A stretch of DNA of 64,000 bases from assembly GCA_002682825.1 (NCBI GenBank), contig NOKP01000017.1:744001-808000 (forward strand), read 5' to 3'. The notes below the pieces were generated by a model, which searched no databases, was not told the DNA's origin, and worked only from the letters and a program-made list of their open reading frames with translations. Below, piece after piece: positions 33,569 to 43,324 of this stretch. Source of the DNA: Neonectria sp. B-13 (taxonomy: Eukaryota > Ascomycota > Sordariomycetes > Hypocreales > Nectriaceae). Made by a program: the position numbers and the translations under genes. Every line of letters begins with the position of its first letter. The first letter of the stretch is position 1.

Positions 33569-35143
33569 ATGTCTTCTCCAAAGGGAAAGGTTGCATTCAT
33601 CACTGGTGCCAATGGCATCACTGGAAATGCAATCATCGAGCATCTCATTCGACAGCCAGAATCGGAGTGGTGAGTTGATGTCCATGATGATGCCACAAGG
33701 CGCGGCCACTGACATATTTGCCTAGGTCCAAGATCATCATTACATCCAGAAGGACTCCCAAGCAGCTGTTCTGGCAAGACCACCGTATCAGCTTCGTTGC
33801 TCTCGACTTCTTGAAGCCAGTTGAAGATCTCATCGAGAGCATGAGGGCTCTGTGTCACGACGTGACTCATGCCTTCTTTGCCTCTTACGTCCACGATGCC
33901 GACTTTGCCAAGCTGAGGGACTACAACGTTCCTTTGTTTACCAACTTTCTTGTCGCAATTGATGTCGTTGCTGCGAAAACTCTAAAGCGCGTCTGCCTTC
34001 ATACTGGAGGAAAGGTTCGTGAAGACGCATGGCTGAGAGTCACGAGTAATGCTAACACGGACTAAATCGCAGCACTATGGTGTCCATCTTGGCCCTGTCG
34101 AGGTTCCTATCCACGAAGAAATGCCACGATATGATGATCACGGGGAAAACTTCTATTACCCGCAGGAAGATTTCATGTTCGACCTGGCCTCGAAGCGCAC
34201 ATGGGATTGGAACGTCATCCGGCCCAACGCCATCATTGGCTTCACCCCGGCAGGTTAGCAAGCCTTACTAAGATTGCTCTTTTCAATATGCTGACTGAAG
34301 TTAAATAGGGAACGGGATGTCTGCTGCCCTCACCCTCGCCATTTATATTCTCTGCTGTAAAGAAGCCGGCCAAGTCCCCATGTTCCCCGGTAACAAGTTC
34401 TTCTTCAATTCGGTTGACGACTCTTCATATGCCCCCAGTCTGGCGGACATGAGCATCTGGGCCTCCACAGGCGAACACACTAAAAACGAGGCTTTCAACC
34501 ATACCAACGGCGATGTCATCGTTTGGAAATACTTTTGGCCCAAGATTGGGAAATACTTTGGCGTCGAGGTAAGTGAATTGAGACAAATTGCATCTTCCCT
34601 TCACACCTTTCAGTTACTAACCCCAATATGTAGATGCCGGAATCCGAATCATGGAAGGCCAACGGCGAAGATCAGCGCATGGCACACAACTTCTACATGA
34701 GTGACTGGGCCAAGAATAACAAGAATGTCTGGGAGGAAGTGGTTCGCAAGCACGGTGGCAACGCAGAGGCCTTTGAATGGGGAACCTGGGACTTTTTCGA
34801 CTGGGCCGTTGGCAAGGCTTGGTTCACCATCGGCTCTGTGTCCAAAGCACGCAAGTTCGGCTGGACAAGGTATGATGACAGTTACGACTGCTGGGTGAAC
34901 ACCTTCCGCTCTTTTGAGAATGCGGGAGTCCTTCCTCGTTCGACCGCTCTAGATGTGGGACAAGCTGAAAGGCAGGCTAAATTGCTGCCACACCCGGCTG
35001 ACGCCATGGCATCTCGCCTGAATGAGAATGTCCCGAGGCAGAATGGCTTTGCTAAGAAGCAGGAGAACGGATTCAAGACAAATGGCTTCAAGGACACCAT
35101 TGTCAGTGTTGATGGCGGTTCAGAGTTAGAAACCCCGGCTTGA
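33569..35143 (+). CDS. PRISE-type enone reductase (progesterone 5-beta-reductase/iridoid-synthase-like SDR)
   Basis: Five exons (33569-33669, 33726-34014, 34073-34253, 34309-34568, 34634-35143) give 446 residues. The NADPH loop is VAFITGANGITGNAI near residue 10. The spliced segments HTGGKHYGVHLGP and ENFYYPQEDFMFDLA match the two active-site motifs of PRISE enzymes (Lys in TGxKHY, Tyr in FYY), which reduce the C=C bond of conjugated enones. IRPNAIIGFTPAGNGMS and the C-terminal FDWAVGKAWFTIGSVSKARK also fit. A polar tail of about 50 residues (NGFAKKQENGFKTNGFK) has no PTS1. This family is best studied in plants; fungal homologues occur in pathway clusters. It should reduce an unsaturated carbonyl intermediate; divergent from ligase A. 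Confidence 0.88.
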
Positions 35144-35549
35144 AGAGCCATTGCTATGGCCTCATAGACCGATGTTGTCACTGAGCCTTGTCCCAGCTCC
35201 ATAGAGGTCTTGTTTAAATTGCATGATATTTTATATAATCTCAATAGTTATCTCAACCAATGCCATCAAATGACTACAAACGCTGAACGCACTAATATGA
35301 AATGCCGGAATTATAACCTGTAATGCGTCATGAAAGGGAACGTGTGAAACATGCACCTTGCGTCATCCAAGTGATTGGGAAGATACTCTAGACCATCGCG
35401 ATGCACTCCCCGTAAATCAAGCGTCGAGTAATAATCCATACCTAGTCACATTAAATCAGCTTAAGCTACGAAGAAGAATATGACAAATTACTTCGTCCAG
35501 CCTCACCGTGTTCAAGTTTGAGCTGTCAACCAAATTCCGTCAACGAGGC

Positions 35550-35736
35550 CGGAATCCCGACGCGCAAACGAGATAGACTGCCTGATGAGGGCCTGGCATA
35601 GTGACAGTGACAGTGACAGGTGACGAAGACCGTTCTAGACGACCCAAGTGCCAAACGGATAGAGCGGGGTCATTAGTTCCTTGTGGCTTCTGAAGTCCGT
35701 CGTGTCACTTTCGCCCCGGAATTTGGCGGAATTTCC
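35550..35736. promoter_or_regulatory. CGG-type sites upstream of MFS transporter
   Basis: In the 885-base gap 35144-36028, CGGAATCCCG is at 35550-35559 and two CGGAATTT copies spaced 10 bp apart run from 35717 to 35736 (one helical turn). Further CCGGATTC and TTTCGGAA sequences lie near 35845-35862. A GTGACA microrepeat is at about 35601-35619. No gene is visible in the gap. Confidence 0.5.
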
Positions 35737-36028
35737 AATAGAGTTCGAGGGGTTCGCCGTGGAGGTACCTTGGCACCCAATACTGACCTAACGCGTAAGC
35801 CACAACTATCGATTCCAGGGAGAAGATGAACCCCATGGGGACCCCGGATTCGCAATTTCGGAACCCAGGTTGCCCTTGTGGAAATTCGACTCAATTCCCA
35901 GCTCATGAGCACGTATATATGAATGAACTGAGTGCGTTGGACGAGGATAATAATGCTTCGTACTACTCCAAGCTGAACTGCACCCACACTCTAGTTATCT
36001 ACTCTTGTCTACTTCAGGCTCTAACACA

Positions 36029-37786
36029 ATGGAGAAACCAGATGTCGAACACATCTCCAACGATGAAAGATTGGAGAAGCACCCCACTGTTGAAGCATTT
36101 CCCCAGGCTGCAAGAGCTGAAGGTGGTGTTCTCCTAACCGTTGATGTACCCGGAGAGTCACCCCTTCATCTTGCCAAAGATGGCCATGTGAGTATCTTCT
36201 CTGACACTTGCCTTGCGTTGCCGGCTGACTTACATGTATTATCTAGACCGTTCTCCTCCCGCAGCCCACCGACGACCCTAGCGATCCACTGAACTGGCCA
36301 TCCTGGAAGAAGCATGCTATACTTCTCACAATCGCTTGGGGGGCGTTTTGCGCCGACTTCACATCGGCCGCCGGCAGTGCCACAATTTTACTGCAGGCTA
36401 CGGAGTGGCACGAAAGCGTTAATAAGATAAACGAGACCAACAGCATCAATGTCTTGATGATGTAAGAGGCATCACAGTAACTGCTTAGTGTTGACATCTG
36501 CTGACCTTGGCTTCTTTTCCTTGAAGGGCTTTGGGCGGCTTGCTCTGGGTCCCCATGACCTCCTTCATTGGACGGGCACCGACCCTGTTCTGGTCGAACC
36601 TACTCGGCCTTCTGTTCTCCATCGGCACAGCGTTGTCGCCAAACTTTGTCACCTTCTACGCCATGCGAGCCCTGACCGGGTTCTTCATCACATCCGCCCA
36701 GACAATCTCGATTGCATTCATCAAAGACATGTTCTTCTTCCACGAACGCGCGCGCAAGATTGGGCTGTGGGCACTGTTGTACATTGCTTCGCCATTCTGG
36801 GGGCCGCTGATCGGCAACTTCATCCTCGGCGGGACTAACTCCTGGGAGAATGTCTTCTGGGTCTGCGTCGCCGTCTGTGGCATTGACATGATCCTGATCG
36901 TTAGCTTCCTCGACGAGACGTGGTATAATCGTGACATTTCCTCTTCTGACCAACCTCCCCGCGGACAGAACCTACTGGCGAGGCTATCTCGAGTCATCGG
37001 TATTTGGGAGCTTCGACATCACCGCCTTTACTACGAGACAGTCTATGACTCCTATAGGAGATATATCCAGACACTGATCAAGCCACCGGTCTTCCTTATC
37101 TTGGTAGCCTAGTTCGTCATTCCCCGGTCGATCCCCCCAGTTCCTGTCATTGTGCTGACTTATATTCTAGTCTTCTCTTCTTTGCATGGGCAATTGGGAT
37201 CAACATTACAACAGCCATCCTCTTTGGCACTCCACGCGAGTTTGGCGGTTACGGCTACTCGTACAACAGCGTCGGATTTCTCTACTTCTCACCCATCGTG
37301 GGCATCATGTTGGGAGAAATCTTTGGCCATTTCTTTAACGACGCCATTGCCCGTCGCTATGCCAAAAAGCACCATGGCGTCTTCGAACCCGAGGCCCGCC
37401 TCAATATGGTGTACATCTCTTCAGTCTTCATGATTGTCGGGCTCGCTGTTCTTGGCCAGGCACTTCTCCACCACCTTTCTGTTGGCGCAATTATAATGGG
37501 CTGGGGCCTGCACAGTTTCGGCATCATGACCGCCTCCGTTGCCGTGACAGCCTATGTTCTGGATTCCTACCCGACTGCCCCGGCTGAGGTGTCAGGCTGG
37601 GCTAATTTCGCGCGAGCCATTGGCGGCTTCGGTGTTGGCTACTTTCAGCAGCCATGGGGTGCCAAGGTTGGATACGGAGAGAGCTTTGGTACACAAGCTG
37701 GAATTGTCGGCGTCGGAGTTGTTATAGTGGCTATAGTCCATCGATATGGCCACTCGCTCCGAGTCAAAGCAGGGCCAGTGAGGTAA
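36029..37786 (+). CDS. MFS transporter (DHA1-like, 12 helices)
   Basis: Exons 36029-36187, 36247-36461, 36527-37111 and 37171-37786 give 524 residues. A polar N-terminus of about 70 residues precedes PSDPLNWPSWKKHAILLTIA, the usual first helix of fungal DHA1-type multidrug or polyamine exporters. Then come GLLWVPMTSFIGRAPTLFW, RALTGFFITSAQTISIAF, the loop with FLDETWYNRD (the ...ETxxxR motif after helix 6), and C-terminal helices including PAEVSGWANFARAIGGFGVG. Intron 3 starts with GTTCGT inside an apparent early stop; splicing restores LVAYLLFFAWAIGINIT. It probably exports a pathway product or intermediate across the plasma membrane. Promoter sites match those of the rest of the central cluster. 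Confidence 0.9.
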
Positions 37787-39232
37787 TATGCCCAGCCATA
37801 CAACCGGGTGGTCATGCTTGGATATTCAGAGGCTACGAGATGGGAGCAAGTTGAGAAACAGGGACTGTAGTCGCACATTAAACGCAATATTACTTCAGGT
37901 CAAAGCAATGGCCGGAGTAATTCACGTTTTCCCAACCATGTGGCCCGCCAGTCCAGTACGAACTTGTGATTTGCTCCAAAAACATCTTCAGTGACATTAT
38001 TCTTGAGATGCATGCATTTTAACTGAGATATTGGGGCTCGGCCACCTCTCGCAGATACTCTAGTGATGAGCGGTGTTGTGGATTGACGCTTCGTGGACAA
38101 TGTAGATAGCAGCTAAGATTAGCTACCCTAGACTGCCAGAGGTTTCAGAGAACTTTACTATTTTACAAGCAGAAGATAGTCCGACACGATGGATCAAGCG
38201 TTGAGGGCCAAGGGATGATTGGCATAGTGCTGTGGATGCCATGGAGCATGTTAAATTTCACCATTTCAGAGTGAGATGAAGCCCACGGGCTAAGCAATGC
38301 TTGTACAACGTAATAAGCTGCCTTGCAAAATCTATTATCTAGCCTATTGTTTTTATTCGCTAGAGCCTCAGGAAAAATCGTCATCAACGAATCGCATCTT
38401 CAGCAACACAGGCATTATCTCTCCGCAAGCAAAGTTAAGCTCCCTTTCCAACCGCCGCACAAGTATTATCTGTCGACGTGGGTTTCTTCTTAACACGTCC
38501 TGAAGATAGAAAATGAGAATTAATAATAGCAAAGGGCTATAGCCCAGTTAGCAGTAGGCTTTGGAATCCAGAGTATCCAGGGATAGAACACATAAAGTAA
38601 TGAACTTGCATTTGAGATGTAAGAGCATCCAGCCATGGGGTTGAGTTAAGCAGCTCCTCAAGGAGGCTTCTCAGAGGGGTTGGAATAAGTTGGTCCAATT
38701 TGAAGTCCAGCTGTGGTCTACAGTGGCCATACTGGTGATTGCTGGGGAAATGCTCCGTCACGAAAGTGTCGGGTGGTGGCCTGATGCGGTCTCCCCCCAA
38801 AGCATGATAAGCAGGGTGCAGGGGCTCAGTGACCACGAGTACCAAGTTGACGACAATAACAAAGCGTATAATCAGGGGCCATCTTCCAAAGAGAAATGTG
38901 TAAAGAGGCATGCTTGGGTTATTTCTGCAGTTTATCAGGTCGAACTCTTCAAGTATGCATGATAGAAGCCGAGGTTGAGGGGCCGTCAGCGGAGGGATAT
39001 TCGCGCCGATGACGTTGATGCAAGGAGCACACGTGACTTGGTATTCCTTTTTTTTTGCCATTGTACCAAGAAAAGGACAGACATAGCTTGATAAAGACTC
39101 ATTTTCATTTACTAGGAGGACATAAGTTACGCAAGACTCGAATCTGTAACAATATCCCTCAAAGTCCTTCTCCATTGATGACATGCCCGTCCTCTCATCA
39201 TCGTACTGCATATCACGTTCCTGTTTCTTGCC
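37787..39232. other. Convergent intergenic region, no CGGAA sites
   Basis: This 1.45-kb gap lies between the 3' ends of the MFS transporter and the P450. Scanning by eye finds none of the CGGAA-type sites present in the cluster's promoter gaps. One doubtful small open frame (38537-38911) is described separately. Confidence 0.5.
38537..38911 (-). CDS. Doubtful small protein with one hydrophobic N-terminal helix
   Basis: An open frame extends from 39211 to 38537; the part from the ATG at 38911 gives 124 residues beginning MPLYTFLFGRWPLIIRFVIV, a plausible signal anchor, followed by a proline-rich segment and LLEELLNSTPWLDALTSQMQ. No family is recognised. The upstream part of the frame starts 22 bases from the P450 stop and looks non-coding. 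It could be chance; only expression or conservation data would settle it. Confidence 0.2.
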   Translation of the reverse strand: MPLYTFLFGRWPLIIRFVIVVNLVLVVTEPLHPAYHALGGDRIRPPPDTFVTEHFPSNHQYGHCRPQLDFKLDQLIPTPLRSLLEELLNSTPWLDALTSQMQVHYFMCSIPGYSGFQSLLLTGL

Positions 39233-41006
39233 TTAGAGAATGGTCGTTCTCTCCTTCAGGCGTACCCTAAAGCCACTCTGCTTTACAAACCAGGCATTGT
39301 GCAATGTCCAGGATGCTTCCGGCTCAACAAGCTCGATCTAGTGATGGAAAATGAGTCAGTTTATCCGTGAGGAGCGATTGAGTGCCCACTTTCCTCCTAC
39401 TTACCTCGAAGGTTCTAAGCATGGCTGGTACCAGCTTGTACATCTCCAATAAGGAAATGTTCTTTCCGATGCAAGTCCTTGATCCTGCACCAAACGCGAA
39501 CAGGGTGTTCTTCATCTTGGCTTGTTCCTCCGCGGTTCCATCAATCCATCTTTCAGGTCGAAACTCTGTAGCATTGGGTCCAAAAATACTCTCATCGCGA
39601 TGAATCACCCATGCTGAACAGCCAACAATGGTGCCGCCAGGTAGATGGTGTCCTGCGACAGTCATACCTTGCGGCGGAACAACTCGTTCAAGCGTCAGAC
39701 CAGCGGCTGGATGACAGCGCAGAGCTTCGTTTATGACGGCACTGAGATAGGGCAGCTCTCTTACTTGGTCCCATCGGACAAGTGCATCGTCGCTCGTGAA
39801 TCTTCCAGCCTTGCTTTCGCCAGAAATCTCATCGATTAGTCTCTTCATTGAAGCTGGATTCCTGAGCAGGTTGTAAAAGATGGCGCGTAATGTGATCGCA
39901 GTGGTGTCCGAACCCGCAAACATGTTAGCAACTGTGAGAGCAAGAACGCGATCCTTGCTGATGAACGCAGGGTCTTTGTCACTAGCTTCTGTGAATCGAG
40001 ACAAGAAGTCTTTTCTCGAGGGGCCTTTGCTGGGTAACTTCTCTCCACCTTCTTCATCAATAGAATGGCGACTGGCCATCTGTTTCTTGGCAAACTCGAC
40101 CACTGGGGAAGTGGAGTTTCCCAAATTGAATTTACTCAACCACAGTCTGATGGGGTTTTTGAGTAGTAGACGATCTAGAAATGGTACTTGACCGACCTGG
40201 AGGTGAATCAGTCTCGGAGGAAACTAGAGAAGACAATACGACATATTGACTCACCACAGCCACGTAATTCAGCAGCCACTCCAGGTTTCCAATGATATCA
40301 TCGACATCGATGCCACGGTCAACAAACCCCAACCGCTTGGAGTATGTTAACTCCCCGATGACATCAAACGCGTAGAATTGAAGCCATTTTCCAAGATCGC
40401 ATACGCCCGAATCGTCGCTTCGATCAGCGTATCGCTCTTTTAGCTGTTTGAGAAATTCGGTGGAGGTGGAGTCGACGAGAGGTTCGAAATTGACGAGAGT
40501 GCTCATTGCATAAGCATTGGATACTGCCCTCCGGAGCTTGGCATGGAATTTGCTGTCGGTGGTATTGAACATGCTTTGTAGGGGAGTTCCATTGGCGGTA
40601 GTCTGTTGAACAGGATAGAAATCCGACTTGAAGTTGTTAGAAGACAGGTACAGCTCGAGCTGCAAATCGCAATTGAGGGAGGGAACTTGGGTGTTCGTAC
40701 CTTGATGAATCCCGAATTCAAGCCATAGATTATTTTGATGGCCTGTGGATCACCCACAGAAACCGTCCGTGGACCAAGCCTGACGATATTCCCGTATTTC
40801 TCATGAAGCTCGATGTGAACCAATTCGGGCCGACGTCCCCAGACAACGAAAAGCCTCCAGAAGTCGGTAAGCCCTGCAAGTCGAGGCCCGGGAATTCTGT
40901 TCAGTCCGCCGCCAAACCTATTGATTGCCGCTTTGATCACAACGAAAGCCACAATGCAAAGGAGCACTCCGCCACTTGACTGAGGGATGATATGGCTGAC
41001 AATCAT
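39233..41006 (-). CDS. Cytochrome P450 (pisatin-demethylase-like group)
   Basis: Four exons (40701-41006, 40255-40626, 39405-40196, 39233-39337) give 524 residues. An N-terminal membrane anchor (GVLLCIVAFVVIKAAINRF) is followed by the proline hinge IPGPRLAG. The oxygen-binding I-helix reads MFAGSDTTAITL (about 320-325), the K-helix INEALR (about 383-386), and the heme loop FAFGAGSRTCIGKNISL has Cys about 468. Spliced FIKSDFYPVQQ and FNTTDSKFHAKLRRAVSNAY are typical of the pisatin-demethylase-like P450s of moulds, which hydroxylate or demethylate varied small molecules at the ER. It is divergent from the acyl-CoA dehydrogenase gene across a 343-base gap with several CGGAAT sites. Confidence 0.92.
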
Positions 41007-41195
41007 GCTTGTGGATCTCCTGGTACAAGTGTCAGACAGGTTTATTTGGCAGCCCTTGGTATGGAAAAAGGTCCCAGTCAAGAAAATAAGTCAATGAAAT
41101 CGCCAATTCTCTATTGATCAATTGGACCCCGCTCCGCGCCGGAACTGTGCCGGACGCGGGGTTCAGCAGCGTTGTTCCGTCATGGTGAGTCGGGA

Positions 41196-41232
41196 CGGAA
41201 TGTGCCCGGAATTTTCATGACCAAGATTCCGG
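41196..41232. promoter_or_regulatory. Cluster of CGGAAT sites between P450 and acyl-CoA dehydrogenase
   Basis: CGGAAT at 41196, CGGAATTTT at 41207 and the reverse site ATTCCGG at 41226-41232 lie in the divergent gap 41007-41349. The first two are 11 bases apart, one helical turn. CCGGAA is also present near 41139. Confidence 0.55.
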
Positions 41233-41349
41233 TAACACTGGACAGGGTCAGGTTGCGCTACCAAGCCAAAGCCCCTTGACAAACAGTAAAACTCACAAGT
41301 CGCCCAAGGTTGGATACACAGATTATTCACCAATCAATTTATCGCAAAC

Positions 41350-43215
41350 ATGTCTGCCCTTTCCGCCGACTTAAAGAGCAAGTGGCTCTATGGCTCGCCA
41401 TTGCCCTTTGCTGAGGGACCATGGGCAAGGGGATGCCCGAGTCCGTATTACCGAGAAAGCCACCGGCGACTTCGACATGCGATGAGATGCTGGGTCGAGA
41501 AGGTATGTTTCAAATTCCCCTGTGTCGTAATTGTATGTGTCCAAGGTCACGGTGTTGATAGCAAAGCAGCATCTGATTCCCCATGTCCACGAGTGGGAGA
41601 AGTCCGAGTCGCTTCCAATCTCACTCTACAAGCAGGCGGCCGATGATGGGCTTCTTATGCCAATGGCATCTGGGGCCACCATGAGTGCTGCTTGGAGTGC
41701 AGGGTATCCCACTATCGGTGATGTCCCCGCTAGTGAATGGGACGGGTTTCACGACTTTATCATGCATGACGAGTTTGGACGTGTCGGAGGTATTGGGTAT
41801 GCAATATCTGACTGTGAATCTTGAGGATATCAAGCCAAGCTAATGTTTTCTAGAATTGAAAATGGTTTGATGGGCGGTGTTGTAAGTATTCTTTGTTTCT
41901 TCGTTGAAGAATGCATCTAATTAGTTGTTTCAAGACGCTGGCTGTTCCTGCCATTGCGAGGTTTGGCTCTGAGAAGCTGAAAGAAAGGTACACCATTCTC
42001 GTCTTGTCATAAAATGGCTCTTATTAACCCGTCGCCCATATACAGGGTTCTGCACGACATTCTATCGGGCAAATCGCGCATCGCATTGGCTATCACGGAA
42101 CCTGACGCTGGCTCCGACGTCCGAGGCCTCCAGACCGAAGCAGTTATTTCTGAAGATGGCTCCCATTTTATAATCAATGGCCAGAAAAAGGTTTGCTATT
42201 TACTCTTATATCCCATTGAATAATGAGTCTAATCGAGCTCACACCAAATTCAGTGGATCACATCCGGCATGTACGCCGACTATTTTCTTACTTTGGTCAG
42301 AGAGACCACTGGCAACTTCACTCTGCTTGTCATTCCCCGGACCGAGGGCGTCTCCACGAAACACATGAGTATGTCCGGGTCTACAGCTGCTGGAACTGCG
42401 TTTGTCGAGTTTGATAATGTGCAAGTACCATTGGAGATGGTGGTTGGTGAACGCGAAAACGGCTTCAAATATGTTGTGTCCAATTTCAACCACGAGGTAA
42501 AGTTCTTGAGCTCATCCAGGGAGGCAGCTACTTACATAACATAGCGACTCTTCATTGGAATTCAAGCTCTGCGGTGTTCAAGAGTGTGCTTGGAGGACTC
42601 AATCAAGTACGTCATACTCTTTCCATCTAGCTTGACTGACACTTACAAAATCCGGCAGATACGCCTTGAGCAGGGAAACATTTGGAAAGAAGCTCACCGA
42701 TCACGGTAGATTTTAGGCACTTCAAAATCAGCCAATATTGGATTGATAGCTAACCAAGATCATAGCCGTAATTCGATTCAAATTTGCGAATATGAGTCGC
42801 GAGACCGAAGCGCTGCAAGCATGGATTGAGGTAAGATACAGAGTATCTCATTATAACCGTTGGGAACGAGTAGTATACGGTAACAAATGGCTGATTCTTC
42901 CTGCAGAGTTTAATCTATCAACTAAGCCAGCTGTCCCATACGGAAGGAGAATTCCTCCTCGCAGGCACTACAGCTCAGCTAAAAGCACACGCTGGAATCG
43001 TTCTAGAGCATGTCGTCCGAGATGCTATCCAGATTATGGGCGGTATTGGGCTAACCCGGGGCGGCCGGGGAGAGAGAGTTGAGCGAATTTGGCGGGATGT
43101 CAAGGCCATCACAGTGCCTGGAGGCAGCGAGGAAATCTTGTTGGACTTGGCAACTAGGCGGGCGCTGAAAATCTCTGCAGAACTGCAGAAAATCACCGTG
43201 AAGGGCCGCTTGTAA
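41350..43215 (+). CDS. Acyl-CoA dehydrogenase
   Basis: Ten exons: 41350-41502, 41567-41796, 41854-41881, 41935-41987, 42046-42190, 42254-42496, 42545-42606, 42659-42705, 42766-42830 and 42907-43215, giving 444 residues. Signature segments are WVEKQHLIPHVHEWEKSESL (restored by intron 1), ALAITEPDAGSDVRGLQTEA (FAD/substrate loop), WITSGMYADYFLTLVRETT, RETFGKKLTDHAVIRFKFAN, and IQIMGGIGLTRGGRGERVER near the C-terminus. Family members remove hydrogens from the alpha and beta carbons of acyl-CoA thioesters using FAD. The substrate should be a CoA ester made by one of the neighbouring ligases. It ends KGRL, close to but not a canonical PTS1, so location is uncertain. Divergent from the P450. Confidence 0.9.
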
Positions 43216-43324
43216 GAGTGATTAGACAGATGTATCTTGTGCTATTAATACCAGTTGGGGTAAATAACACGTCCTTTATATCAGCTGATAGCACAGCGAA
43301 ACAGAATCCTTGATATAAGCCTTC

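Noticed and set aside
38912..39211. N-terminal extension of the small frame at 38537-38911
   Set aside because: Begins 22 bases past the P450 stop and has no protein-like pattern; only the downstream part is kept, at low confidence.
40642..40682. Alternative P450 intron 1 acceptor at TTTGCAG, giving a 41-bp shorter-style intron
   Set aside because: It would insert LELYLSSNNFK before SDFYPVQQ. The acceptor after TTCAAG with a CTAAC branch gives the conserved FIKSDFYPVQQ.
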